IMG/VR virus record: IMGVR_UViG_3300040944_000007
Span: 1-22,111 of that record
Source: a virus
Length of the DNA stretch: 22,111 nt
Strand: one strand, 5' to 3'
Below are positions 1 to 5,899 of this stretch, in pieces. The notes beneath the pieces were generated by a model. That model was not told where the DNA came from and did no database searches. It was given only the letters and a program-made list of their open reading frames with translations. How positions within the stretch are numbered: position 1 is the stretch's first letter; every line of letters starts with the position of its first letter. The position numbers and the translations under genes are program-made.

Positions 1-196
1 CGGCGAGCCCGGCAGTCAGGGCGCCAGCAGCCCAGACGCTCACGCACCACTCGCACGAGAGCAGCTCGCCGAGAGGGCGAGGGGAGCGAACCACGAGCCA
101 CGAGCGCGGCCTGGCGGTGATCGAGTCGGCGACAACGAGGCGGGCGATCCGAAAGGCAGCGAGGGAAGCTGCCAGCAGGGCCAGCCACGGCGTCAT
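1..196 (-). CDS. DUF1360-like membrane protein (3' end beyond window)
   Basis: The gene starts at ATG 196, which overlaps the TGA of the previous gene (ATGA), and runs open to the window edge, so about 65 residues are visible and the C-terminus is missing. The start is hydrophobic (MTPWLALLAASLAAFRIARL), followed by VVADSIT, a basic proline-arginine stretch, and LLSCEWCVSVWAAG. The order 'FRIARL-VxAD-RPR-LLxCxWCxSxW' matches the DUF1360 family of small integral membrane proteins often found near phage structural genes; their function is unknown. Two membrane segments are likely, one at residues 3-20 and one beginning at the CxWC motif. The family call is from memory of the motif. Confidence 0.75.
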   Translation of the reverse strand, partial: MTPWLALLAASLAAFRIARLVVADSITARPRSWLVVRSPRPLGELLSCEWCVSVWAAGALTAGLA

Positions 197-399
197 CCCT
201 GGACGACGACGCCACGAGCGCGGGCTCGGGTCTTGCGAGCCGGGTTGCCCATCGACGTCGCAGCCCCGACGTTCTTCGTGCTGCCCCCAGGGGATGCCCT
301 GACCGCCCGGGCGGCTCTGGCGTGCATGTGCTTCGGCTTGTGGGTCTTCGTCGGCTTCGGCAGCTTCGGGACGCCGGGGAGACCGCTCTTGGTGGCCAC
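193..399 (-). CDS. small basic protein of unknown function
   Basis: A 68-residue product from GTG 399, rich in Lys, Arg, Pro, Ala and Gly (VATKSGLPGVPKLPKPTKTH followed by KPKHMHARAARAVRA), with no predicted domain that I recognise. It lies 38 bases after the large terminase gene and overlaps the DUF1360 gene by ATGA, so it fits the collinear packaging operon. The ribosome-binding site is weak (GAGG about 12 bases before the GTG). The frame is open further upstream, but that part overlaps the terminase C-terminus. A basic, disordered composition suggests nucleic-acid contact, but this is only inference. Confidence 0.5.
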   Translation of the reverse strand: MATKSGLPGVPKLPKPTKTHKPKHMHARAARAVRASPGGSTKNVGAATSMGNPARKTRARARGVVVQG

Positions 400-437
400 G
401 CTGGGAGCGTACCTCGCGGCGCGGGCAGATGGAGTGA

Positions 438-1937
438 CTAGCTCGTCATCTGCGGGATCTGCGTCGTCGCCGAGCTGGCGCTCGTGCGAGCGTGCCGTCC
501 GGGGCGGTTGCGGACGAGCAGGTGGGTGAGCCCCCAGACCATCGCGTCGAGGCGGTTCGGCGACCACTTCGAGGCGTCCGGCTGGCCGGGGGGTATCCAC
601 GTGCATAGCTGCGACTCCAGGTCACCGAGCGAGCCGCAGATGGAGCACTTGTGTTGCTCCCAGAGGGTGACGACCGGGCCAGCTCTGGCAGCTTTGCCCT
701 CGCGGGCGTTGACGGGGATGATGCGGACGCTCGCGCCGCCTGGGTTCTCCTCGCTGGCCGGGACCGAGCGGATGATGTCGATGGTCTCCTGGATCGGCGG
801 GAGGTTGCGCTCGGCGATGACGGCGAAGGCGTGCTCGGCCCAGTAGGCGTCGACGACGATCTTGGCCCACTCGGAGCGCCTCGACTTCTTCGACAGGTCG
901 TCGATGACGTAGCCCCGGCCGTCCCGACCGACGCCGCAGACGACGATCCCGGCCTCGCCGCCCATCGAGGGGTCCAGGGCGATGACCTTGCGGAGCATCG
1001 GAGGGAGCTTGAGCCGCTGGTGGAAGACACCGGGCTCGTCCTCGTCCTCCACCATCTCCGTCTCTGTGACTCGGCGGTCCTCGCACATCGCCAGCGTCCA
1101 AAGGGCGCCCTCGATCTGCTGGACGATCTCGGCGTGTAGCTCCTGGCGCCCGAGCGTCGTGCCCTCGTACATCGAGAGGATCTCGTCTCGGAAGGTCGGC
1201 GCGAGGTTGCCGAGGTTCCGGTAGGTGGAGAAGCGCACCCAGGTGACGCGGGGGTTGTCGAGCAGGTAGGTGATGAGGGCGACCGGCTTCGGCGTCCCCG
1301 TCACGATGCACTGGGGGTGCTGGCCGATGCGGAGCGAGAGCATCAGGTTCGACCAGGTCGTGTCCTTCGTCGGCGTCAGGAAGGCGTCCTTGAACTCGGC
1401 GGGCTCGTCGACCCAGGCGTAGGAGTGGTTCGGCCCTCGGATCGAGCCGGGCTTCTCGCTGGAGAAGCCGGAGAACATCGCCCCGTTCGAGAAGTTGAAC
1501 TCCATCTGGGAGCGGTTCCAGGCCGTCGAGACGCTGCCGCCTCGGAGCGCCGAGGGCGGGAGGATCGAGAGGAGCCCCGACTGGCCTTCGACCATGATGT
1601 CCCGGAAGTCGGCGATGACCGGGGCAACTCCGGCGATGCGCGCGCTCGGCGTCGTCCGGGCCCACTCGCTCACCTGCTCGGCGCCGGGTCGGGTCTTGCC
1701 AGCGCCTCGTCCACCGAGGAGGAACAGGACCGTCCACAGGAAGCTGGGCGGGAGCTGCTCGCGCCGAGGGACGTGCCTGCCGTCGTCGCTGATGCCACCG
1801 AGCGTCTGAGCGAGCCAGCGAGCCCGGTGCGCCTCCCACTCGTCGCGCGCCTGGGCGAGCGCGTCACGGGCGAGCTGGCTGTACGCCTCCAGCTCGACTT
1901 TCGAGTAGCCGTCGAGCTTTGGTTGCCACTCGGGCAC
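438..1937 (-). CDS. terL: terminase large subunit (ATPase and nuclease)
   Basis: This 499-residue protein is the motor that cuts and pumps phage DNA into the prohead. The Walker A motif GGRGAGKT is at residues 75-82. The Walker B/catalytic segment is SYAWVDEP with D177 and E178. A C-terminal RNase H-like nuclease half follows, with acidic residues at D322 (VIALDPSMGG), around D346-D347 (YVIDDL), and D464 (NRLDAMVWGL). Length and domain order are normal for TerL. Translation begins at GTG 1937, directly after the TGA of the ribbon-helix-helix gene, so the two are probably coupled. It follows the small terminase gene, which is the usual phage order. Confidence 0.95.
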   Translation of the reverse strand: MPEWQPKLDGYSKVELEAYSQLARDALAQARDEWEAHRARWLAQTLGGISDDGRHVPRREQLPPSFLWTVLFLLGGRGAGKTRPGAEQVSEWARTTPSARIAGVAPVIADFRDIMVEGQSGLLSILPPSALRGGSVSTAWNRSQMEFNFSNGAMFSGFSSEKPGSIRGPNHSYAWVDEPAEFKDAFLTPTKDTTWSNLMLSLRIGQHPQCIVTGTPKPVALITYLLDNPRVTWVRFSTYRNLGNLAPTFRDEILSMYEGTTLGRQELHAEIVQQIEGALWTLAMCEDRRVTETEMVEDEDEPGVFHQRLKLPPMLRKVIALDPSMGGEAGIVVCGVGRDGRGYVIDDLSKKSRRSEWAKIVVDAYWAEHAFAVIAERNLPPIQETIDIIRSVPASEENPGGASVRIIPVNAREGKAARAGPVVTLWEQHKCSICGSLGDLESQLCTWIPPGQPDASKWSPNRLDAMVWGLTHLLVRNRPGRHARTSASSATTQIPQMTS

Positions 1938-2162
1938 TCATCGGCCCTTGAAGCGTGTGGTGACCTCGTGGCGCACGCCGAGCGGCGCTCTCGCCGAGGG
2001 CGACTCGTAGGCGGCGAGCACTCGCTGGACCATGCGCCGGAGCATCTCGGCCCTCGTGCATTGCCTCGATGTCGCGATGGCGTCGACGAGCTGGATCTCG
2101 TGGTCGGTCAGCCGGAGCCCGACGTTGCGGAGCGGGGCACCTTCTACGGCATGACGGGGCAT
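1938..2162 (-). CDS. ribbon-helix-helix DNA-binding protein
   Basis: This 74-residue protein has the core NVGLRLTDHEIQLVDAIATS followed by RAEMLRRMVQRVLAAYES, which has the strand-helix-helix layout of Arc/CopG proteins, with the strand at about residues 13-17 and helices at 19-29 and 36-50. Such proteins are dimeric operator binders and are often autoregulatory. It sits between the TerS and TerL genes. The ATG at 2162 lies six bases after an extended -10 sequence, so it may also be made from a leaderless transcript. It could instead be a packaging accessory protein. Confidence 0.6.
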   Translation of the reverse strand: MPRHAVEGAPLRNVGLRLTDHEIQLVDAIATSRQCTRAEMLRRMVQRVLAAYESPSARAPLGVRHEVTTRFKGR

Positions 2163-2187
2163 GGCGTTACGTTAACACTTGCTAACC
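2163..2187 (-). promoter_or_regulatory. candidate leaderless extended -10 promoter and inverted repeat before the RHH gene
   Basis: On the minus strand TGTTAACGT (2177-2169) fits the extended -10 form TGnTAnnnT and is followed by six bases and then the ATG, which would place transcription initiation at the start codon. The site overlaps an imperfect inverted repeat, CGGTTAGCA and TGTTAACG separated by AG, right after the TerS stop codon. The repeat is a plausible autoregulatory operator for the ribbon-helix-helix protein. No good -35 hexamer is visible. Confidence 0.4.
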
Positions 2188-2691
2188 GTTCGGGTGGTCT
2201 CCGTTGCTTCGGGCGCCTTCGAGTATCGCCCGCGCCTCGGCCTCGACGGCTCCAGCGTCGGCAGCGTCCAGCCGGGCCAGGTGCTCTCGTACCTCTCGGT
2301 CGAAGTCCTCCCGGCTCTGCATCCGGTCGTCCCGCACATCGAGACGTAGCGGCGCATAGAGCCCGACCAGCTTCGAGACCTGGTCGGTGATCTTGAGCGC
2401 CATCGCTACAGCTCGGATGCGCTGCTCGAAGGTGATCGTCGTCGAGAGGGCGTCCTTCCAGACCGCCTCGTGCAGCTTGTCCAGCCTGACTAGGACTTCG
2501 GCCGAGAGGCGCTCGAAGGCGCCGAGCCGCTCTCGCTTCCAGTCGTCGCGGACCACCTTCATGTCGGCGAGAACCGTCGTGCGGTTGACGTGGAGCACCT
2601 CGGCCATCTGGTTCACCGTCGCCCCGGCGATCATCGCGTGGGCGACCTTCCGGCGCCGCTCGTCTCGCTCTGCTGGCTTGGTCGGGTTCAT
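2182..2691 (-). CDS. terS: small terminase subunit-like HTH protein
   Basis: A 169-residue protein with an N-terminal helix-turn-helix at about residues 12-45 (KVAHAMIAGATVNQMAEVLH, then VNRTTVLADMKVVRDDW), followed by a long mainly helical region and an acidic C-terminal part. TerS proteins recognise the packaging site and regulate TerL. The call rests on the HTH, the size, and the position two genes before TerL. The alternative is another HTH regulator. The start is ATG 2691; the sequence before it has only a weak GGGA, and a candidate promoter lies 31-59 bases upstream. Confidence 0.65.
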   Translation of the reverse strand: MNPTKPAERDERRRKVAHAMIAGATVNQMAEVLHVNRTTVLADMKVVRDDWKRERLGAFERLSAEVLVRLDKLHEAVWKDALSTTITFEQRIRAVAMALKITDQVSKLVGLYAPLRLDVRDDRMQSREDFDREVREHLARLDAADAGAVEAEARAILEGARSNGDHPNG

Positions 2692-2721
2692 CTAGTCGGG
2701 TCCCAAGAGCGCATCGCTGCC

Positions 2722-2750
2722 ACCATAGTCCTCGGCGCAGCGCGCGTCAG
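2722..2750 (-). promoter_or_regulatory. candidate sigma-70-type promoter for the packaging genes
   Basis: In the 68-base gap before the TerS gene the minus strand reads CTGACG (2750-2745), a 17-base spacer, and TATGGT (2727-2722). This matches the -35/-10 arrangement of vegetative promoters at optimal spacing. It is the first real gap after a dozen overlapping small genes, so it could launch the TerS-RHH-TerL operon separately. No experimental support is visible in the sequence. Confidence 0.4.
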
Positions 2751-2759
2751 GGACGCAGC

Positions 2760-2903
2760 TCAGAGCGCCAGCAGCGCCCAGAGCACGGCAGCGAAGACGA
2801 TCCAGCCGATCACGAGGATGAGGATGGCTGCCAGCAGCCCGGCCATGATGCGTCGGCGTCGGAGACTCCGGGCGATGCAGAGCTTGGAGCGGACGGCTGT
2901 CAC
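2760..2903 (-). CDS. single-pass membrane microprotein (47 aa)
   Basis: GTG 2903 is preceded by a strong ribosome-binding site (GGGAGGAGG, four bases before the GTG) and opens a 47-codon frame ending TGA at 2760. The product has a positively charged N-terminal part (RSLRRRR, residues 13-18) and then an almost continuous hydrophobic segment to the C-terminus (residues 20-47, MAGLLAAILILVIGWIVFAA and on). The charge pattern predicts an N-terminus in the cytoplasm. It starts 16 bases after the previous stop. Function is unknown; small phage proteins of this kind can be holin-like or envelope-directed, but nothing here decides that. Confidence 0.6.
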   Translation of the reverse strand: MTAVRSKLCIARSLRRRRIMAGLLAAILILVIGWIVFAAVLWALLAL

Positions 2904-2919
2904 GAGCCCTCCTCCCAGC

Positions 2920-3111
2920 TCACGGCGTAGCCGGGGATGCCGAGACCGAAGTCGGGGTCGCCGGAGGCTGGCCGGCGGCGTATTCCCTCTCCAACTGGAC
3001 GCGCGGCGGGTCGGGCATGAGCTGGGCGAGGACGTCGATGAGGTCGGCCTTGTGGGCAGCCATCTCGTCGGGGAGGATCAGGATGCCCGGTGAGGGCGCT
3101 GTGTCGGTCAT
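2920..3111 (-). CDS. small protein of unknown function
   Basis: A 63-residue product from ATG 3111, which overlaps the TGA of the gene before it (ATGA). The sequence begins MTDTAPSPGILILPDEMAAH and continues with a helical, acidic-leucine region (KADLIDVLAQLMPDPPRVQL) and a proline-threonine-serine tail that looks disordered. The only support is the coupling, the matching codon bias and the absence of a competing frame. I do not recognise a family. Confidence 0.6.
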   Translation of the reverse strand: MTDTAPSPGILILPDEMAAHKADLIDVLAQLMPDPPRVQLEREYAAGQPPATPTSVSASPATP

Positions 3112-3488
3112 CTCGGCGTCCTCCGTTCGAGCTGGCGGCCGACCTCGACGAGCCCGGCGACCAGCGAGTCGTTGAGCATGAGCCAGGCGAGGTCGTCGCT
3201 GTCGGTCGCCAGCGCTCGCTCGATGCGCCTCACTCGGGTCTCTGGCTGCTCCAGCTCCTTGACGCGCTCCTCGGCCGCCTCGGCTCGCCGAAGCATCCGA
3301 CGCGCCAAAGCGAGCCGGTTGGGGGCGACGGTGTTCTCCCAGTAGTCCAGCCGCTCCAGCAGCTCGTCGAACCACTTCTGGAGCTGCGGGGCGTCCTTCG
3401 AGAGGTCGCAGGGGAGGCCGGGGCATTGGTAGCGAAGCATCCGGCGCCCCTGCTCCTTGATCGTGGAGATGGGGGTGGGCGCCCTCAT
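3108..3488 (-). CDS. coiled-coil protein of unknown function
   Basis: A 126-residue product. The ATG at 3488 (MRAPTPISTIKEQGRRMLRY) is chosen because it overlaps the upstream TGA by ATGA; a GTG at 3500 would extend it by four residues but lies inside the previous gene. A CPGLPC pair occurs near residues 23-28. From about residue 40 to 90 there are heptad-rich charged helices (LLERLDYWENT; RRMLRRAEAAEERVKELEQP), suggesting a coiled coil. It may be a structural or scaffolding-like accessory, but no family is recognised. Confidence 0.6.
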   Translation of the reverse strand: MRAPTPISTIKEQGRRMLRYQCPGLPCDLSKDAPQLQKWFDELLERLDYWENTVAPNRLALARRMLRRAEAAEERVKELEQPETRVRRIERALATDSDDLAWLMLNDSLVAGLVEVGRQLERRTPR

Positions 3489-3715
3489 CGGAACTCCCAC
3501 CAGCGCCGGAGCGCCCAGCGCAAGCGCGCTAGGCGTGGCTTCGGGTAGTCGAAGACGACCCAGGGCGGGACGTCGTAGCCTCGACAGATCTGGAGCTGGG
3601 CGTCTCGGCGCTCGCGCTCGTCCTCGATGACGTAGGCCGTCGCCCGGCAGAGGTCGCCGGCCGTCGCCCGGCAGAGGTCGCCGGTCGTGGCTCGGAGGCG
3701 CTCGTCGTCATCCAT
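3485..3715 (-). CDS. small protein with internal tandem octapeptide repeat
   Basis: A 76-residue product from ATG 3715, with a ribosome-binding site (GGAAGCGAGGGAGAG just before it). Near the N-terminus the octapeptide GDLCRATA occurs twice in tandem (residues 12-27), encoded by a perfect 24-bp DNA duplication. The rest is charged and helical, then YDVPPWVVFDYPKPRLARLR and a tryptophan-arginine tail. It overlaps the preceding RHH-like gene by 8 bases and the next gene by ATGA. No function is recognised. Confidence 0.6.
   Translation of the reverse strand: MDDDERLRATTGDLCRATAGDLCRATAYVIEDERERRDAQLQICRGYDVPPWVVFDYPKPRLARLRWALRRWWEFR
3637..3684. repeat. 24-bp perfect tandem duplication inside a gene
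   Basis: Two identical adjacent 24-bp units, at 3637-3660 and 3661-3684, lie in frame inside the 76-residue gene and encode GDLCRATA twice. The exact identity at DNA level points to recent slippage duplication. Confidence 0.95.
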
Positions 3716-3968
3716 CTCTCTCCCTCGCTTCCAGTAGGAGGCGGCGGCGCTCAGCAGCCGCCTCGGGGGTCTGTCTGTTCACGCTCTCGTAGTAGGCCCG
3801 TCGAACCGCCTCGTCTCGGGCGTAGCCATCCAGCTCGTCCAGCGCCTCGCGCACGGCGAAGCCGATGAACTCCTCAAGCGTGCAGCCGAGAACCTGGCAC
3901 GCCAGGCCGAGCCGCCGACGGGTCTCGACGTCGAGGAGGATCTGCCGATCGGGCTTCGCTCGCGCCAT
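3708..3968 (-). CDS. putative RHH/CopG-like small protein
   Basis: An 86-residue product starting at ATG 3968 in a TGATG overlap with the microprotein before it. The region MARAKPDRQILLDVETRRRL followed by GLACQVLGCTLEEFIGFAVREALDEL resembles an Arc/CopG fold: a short strand (RQILLDV), a first helix (ETRRRLGLACQVLG) and a second helix (LEEFIGFAVREALDEL). The C-terminal half is highly charged and helical. A role as DNA-binding repressor or antitoxin-like protein is plausible, but no toxin partner is evident next to it. Confidence 0.55.
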   Translation of the reverse strand: MARAKPDRQILLDVETRRRLGLACQVLGCTLEEFIGFAVREALDELDGYARDEAVRRAYYESVNRQTPEAAAERRRLLLEARERDG

Positions 3969-4057
3969 CAGAAGTAGGGCGAGCGCGCCCACGCCCGGAT
4001 CGCGACCCAGGCGCCGATGAAGGCGACGACGAGCCCGGCCAGCTCCAGCCACTTCAT
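3968..4057 (-). CDS. MKWL membrane microprotein B (29 aa)
   Basis: A 29-codon frame from ATG 4057, overlapping the previous TGA by ATGA and its own TGA overlapping the next ATG (TGATG). The product starts MKWLELAGLVVAFIGAWVAI and ends RAWARSPYF, so one membrane helix covers most of it. It shares the MKWL start and overall plan with the gene immediately before it. Coupling on both sides supports translation. Function is unknown. Confidence 0.55.
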   Translation of the reverse strand: MKWLELAGLVVAFIGAWVAIRAWARSPYF

Positions 4058-4131
4058 GACCGGCCTCGCCAAGCCACGACCGACGTCGAGACGGCGATCC
4101 AGACCAACAGGGCGATCGTGAGCCACTTCAT
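4054..4131 (-). CDS. MKWL membrane microprotein A (25 aa)
   Basis: A 25-codon frame from ATG 4131, overlapping the upstream TGA (ATGA), ending in ATGA overlap with microprotein B. The product starts MKWLTIALLVWIAVSTSVVA and ends WRGRS, a single hydrophobic helix with a basic tail. The first 11 bases are identical to the start of microprotein B, so the pair may come from a duplication or have converged on the same start. Function is unknown. Confidence 0.5.
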   Translation of the reverse strand: MKWLTIALLVWIAVSTSVVAWRGRS

Positions 4132-4382
4132 GCCGCACCGAGCTTCCGGCCGTGGATCTCGCAGAACTGCGAGTCCGAGTAGCCCGAGACGTACCGGATC
4201 GTCCGCTCCCAGACGGCTCGCTCGGGGCAGCGGCGCTCGGAGCCGACGACGCGGTAGCAGCAGCGGGCCGGGTGGCCGTTGAAGTGGACCCCCGTCTCGT
4301 AGCGCCTCCAGGTCGTCGACAGGACGCGGGGACCCTCGCGAGTGCCTCTGCCCAGGGGGAGGGGGCGATTCCTGTGCGTCAT
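4128..4382 (-). CDS. small cysteine/histidine protein, possibly zinc-binding
   Basis: An 84-residue product from ATG 4382 (ATGA overlap with the previous gene). After a basic N-terminus it has HFNGHPARCCYRVVGSERRC, then a tryptophan/tyrosine stretch, then SQFCEIHGRKLG. The arrangement Cys-Cys...Cys...Cys-x-x-His is compatible with one treble-clef or ribbon-like zinc site. No specific family is recognised; several genes in this string have the same kind of C/H spacing. Confidence 0.6.
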   Translation of the reverse strand: MTHRNRPLPLGRGTREGPRVLSTTWRRYETGVHFNGHPARCCYRVVGSERRCPERAVWERTIRYVSGYSDSQFCEIHGRKLGAA

Positions 4383-4777
4383 GATAATGCCTCGGTGTGC
4401 TCAGCGACCGCCCCCGTCTCGCAGTCGGCCTCATGCTCCCCAACCAGCCCGCACTCGTCGCAGGACGTCGTATCCCGGATGAACGGACGCACGTAGGGCG
4501 CCAGAAGCTCCCGCGCCCAGTCCGGCAGACTATCTCGACGCTGGGCGAGAACCCCGACCAGATCCCGGGCCCCGTCCGTTGTTCGGACCCACCCAGCCTG
4601 GAGCATCTCCCTTTCGTCGAACGTCTCGACGGTGACTCCATCTGGAGCGTCGATCACGAGGACATTGAACGTCTCGGCGATCCCCTGGAGAGCCTCGGAC
4701 GGCCAAGTCCCGGCTCCGAGGCCTCGGAGCACGAGGACAGAGCGCAGCGGCGTGATCCGCCCGTCTTCGATCTTCAT
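4379..4777 (-). CDS. protein of unknown function with C-terminal Cys motif
   Basis: A 132-residue product from ATG 4777, coupled to both neighbours by ATGA. The N-terminal 60 residues look like an alternating strand/helix fold (PLRSVLVLRGLGAGTWPSEA; AETFNVLVIDAPDGVTVETF). The C-terminus has CDECGLVGEHEADC, a Cx2C...C pattern that may bind zinc. I do not recognise the family. Confidence 0.6.
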   Translation of the reverse strand: MKIEDGRITPLRSVLVLRGLGAGTWPSEALQGIAETFNVLVIDAPDGVTVETFDEREMLQAGWVRTTDGARDLVGVLAQRRDSLPDWARELLAPYVRPFIRDTTSCDECGLVGEHEADCETGAVAEHTEALS

Positions 4778-4953
4778 GGCGTCGCCTCCAGGTGGGTGAG
4801 GCAGACGTGCATCCCGTCCTTCATGCCGACGACGGGCTCGTTGCAGCGCGTCCAGCAGCCCAGCCCGCCGAAGTGATCGCCGGGGCGAGGGATGGACGCC
4901 TCGCAGTAAGAGTTCGGCTCCGGCACCGGGAGCTCTGGCAGCTCCCCGGTCAT
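4774..4953 (-). CDS. small Cys/His protein of unknown function
   Basis: A 59-residue product starting at ATG 4953 (ATGA overlap). It begins MTGELPELPVPEPNSYCEAS, then has GLGCWTRC and a C-terminal MHVCLTHLEATP. Four cysteines and one histidine with C-x3-C and C-x2-H spacing resemble the other small zinc-like proteins nearby. The start is fixed by the overlap with the upstream stop; the frame is open further upstream but would cover the preceding gene. Confidence 0.6.
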   Translation of the reverse strand: MTGELPELPVPEPNSYCEASIPRPGDHFGGLGCWTRCNEPVVGMKDGMHVCLTHLEATP

Positions 4954-5270
4954 GAGTGCATCGCCTCCAGGTCGATCTCCGGGAGCTGCGCCTGCTCCCG
5001 TGACTCGTGGCGAAGGGCAGCCGCCAGCTTCTCTCCGACGCCCGGCTCCTCCTCGATCTCGCGCGGCTCCTCGTCGAGCGAGACGACCCGACTCGACATC
5101 ACCGTGAGGGTCCGTATTGGCTTGTCGCCGCGCGTGACCTCGGTGACGACGGTCTTTCGGGGCCCGACATCGACCGTGACCTTCCGGCCAGCCTTCCGGG
5201 CTTCCACGATCGTCTCTCTCGTGAGCCCACCGCCGACGTCGACGATGACTGTGACCTTGTCTCCCAGCAT
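4950..5270 (-). CDS. protein of unknown function (106 aa)
   Basis: The start is placed at ATG 5270 (MLGDKVTVIVDVGGGLTRET) because a strong GGAAGGAG ends six bases before it; the ATG at 5276 directly abuts that GGAAGGAG and is too close. The N-terminal 65 residues are rich in beta strand (VTVIVDV, KVTVDVG, KTVVTEV, IRTLTVMSS), with a charged, probably disordered acidic middle and a helical C-terminus. It follows a 42-base gap and leads the string of overlapping small genes. Confidence 0.6.
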   Translation of the reverse strand: MLGDKVTVIVDVGGGLTRETIVEARKAGRKVTVDVGPRKTVVTEVTRGDKPIRTLTVMSSRVVSLDEEPREIEEEPGVGEKLAAALRHESREQAQLPEIDLEAMHS

Positions 5271-5312
5271 TCGCATCTCCTTCCGTAGCTGCGTTGACGC
5301 TCGGGTACGGCT

Positions 5313-5396
5313 CTAGGCGCCGCCCCCGCTGCTGCTCATCTCGCAACACCCTTCGACTCGACAGGCGCAGCTACGAGCGGCGCACGATCGAGTCAC
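5313..5396 (-). CDS. cysteine-rich microprotein (27 aa)
   Basis: GTG 5396 overlaps the stop of the MerR-like gene (GTGA), the same coupling used throughout the window. The 27-residue product begins MTRSCAARSCACRVEGCCEM and ends in Ser/Gly/Ala; five cysteines (C-x4-C-x-C-x4-CC) fall in 18 residues. The coupling supports translation, but no ribosome-binding site or homologue is known, so this is only a candidate. Confidence 0.35.
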   Translation of the reverse strand: MTRSCAARSCACRVEGCCEMSSSGGGA

Positions 5397-5782
5397 GACG
5401 AGACCCTCCGAAGGTCGATCAGCCAGCCGTCCTCCTGGCGCTTGAGCGCCTGGAAGACTTCGAGCACGTTCCCGCGTCGGTCGACCAGGATGGTCCGGTC
5501 CCACTCCGAGCGCGGCCAGCTCTCGACGACCTTCGCGACGTTCGCCACAACAGGGGCCTTCGCCCCGAAGTCGTAGAGCCGAGCGACCAGCCAGGCGGCG
5601 CGCGCCTGCGCTGGCGTCCAGCGCCGGACCGAGCCGGAGCCGGTGGCGGCGACCTTCGGCTGGACAACGCCGCAGCGGTCCCAGTAGTCGAGCTGTCGGA
5701 ACGAGACTCCCGCTCGGATGACAACGTCGTCCGTCGAGAGGGTCGGCTCGTGGTCTTCGTCGACTTCGGCGATCTCTTCCAC
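5393..5782 (-). CDS. MerR-like winged-helix regulator
   Basis: A product of about 129 residues. The N-terminal half contains LSTDDVVIRAGVSFRQLDYW and then VRRWTPAQARAAWLVARLYD, the helix-turn-helix plus wing pattern of MerR-type DNA-binding domains, in which 'RQLDYWDR' is the recognition segment. The C-terminal part (VDRRGNVLEVFQALKRQEDG) has no effector-binding cysteines. GTG 5782 is preferred to the in-frame GTG at 5791, because the latter lies within the extended -10 box. A palindrome upstream of the -10 box suggests autoregulation. Confidence 0.7.
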   Translation of the reverse strand: MEEIAEVDEDHEPTLSTDDVVIRAGVSFRQLDYWDRCGVVQPKVAATGSGSVRRWTPAQARAAWLVARLYDFGAKAPVVANVAKVVESWPRSEWDRTILVDRRGNVLEVFQALKRQEDGWLIDLRRVSS

Positions 5783-5789
5783 GCCAGCC

Positions 5790-5814
5790 ACGTTAGCAGC
5801 TAGCGCGCTAGGTG
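5790..5814 (-). promoter_or_regulatory. MerR-type promoter with palindromic operator
   Basis: The minus strand has TGCTAACGT at 5798-5790 (extended -10), seven bases before GTG 5782, so a leaderless transcript is expected. Immediately upstream is the perfect 12-bp palindrome CTAGCGCGCTAG (5800-5811), extendable to 18 bp with one mismatched pair (5797-5814). Operators of MerR-family proteins lie in the spacer just upstream of the -10 box, as here. The regulator encoded directly downstream is the obvious candidate ligand. Confidence 0.6.
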
Positions 5815-5833
5815 GCGAGGATCTCTAGACGCG

Positions 5834-5875
5834 GCGACGCCCCGGTGACCCGAGGAGGTCGAGCCGGGGCGCCGC
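5834..5875 (-). terminator. GC-rich hairpin terminator after the DUF932 operon
   Basis: Arms 5834-5845 and 5864-5875 form a 12-bp stem with one mismatch, and a nested GACC/GGTC stem closes the inside. It lies 25 bases after the stop of the preceding gene and before the MerR-like promoter. No U-tract follows, which is common for terminators in high-GC hosts. In the minus-strand transcript it would separate the DUF932 operon from the regulator gene. Confidence 0.6.
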
Positions 5876-5899
5876 TGTCAGGGCTTCTCCGAGGGCAGT

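Noticed and set aside
193-606. Longer version of the small basic gene, starting at 606
   Set aside because: It would overlap the last 170 bases of the TerL gene, and the extra N-terminal part is an Arg/Pro-rich out-of-frame reading of TerL.
1317-2390. Long open frame on the plus strand (357 codons) across the terminase genes
   Set aside because: It is antisense to TerL, RHH and TerS, which have clear motifs; composition (Arg/Glu/Leu-rich without a domain) is typical of an opposite-strand shadow in high-GC DNA.
2485-2500. CTAGGACTT in the TerS gene as a fourth copy of the start-associated motif
   Set aside because: It lacks the rest of the core (no GTGG/GGGG spacing) and is in the middle of a gene with no downstream start.
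3708-4641. Toxin-antitoxin pair formed by the RHH-like protein and the MKWL microproteins
   Set aside because: An Arc-like protein next to small hydrophobic peptides is suggestive of a type II or membrane-toxin pair, but the peptides lack a recognisable toxin motif and the gene order is that of the whole overlapping string.
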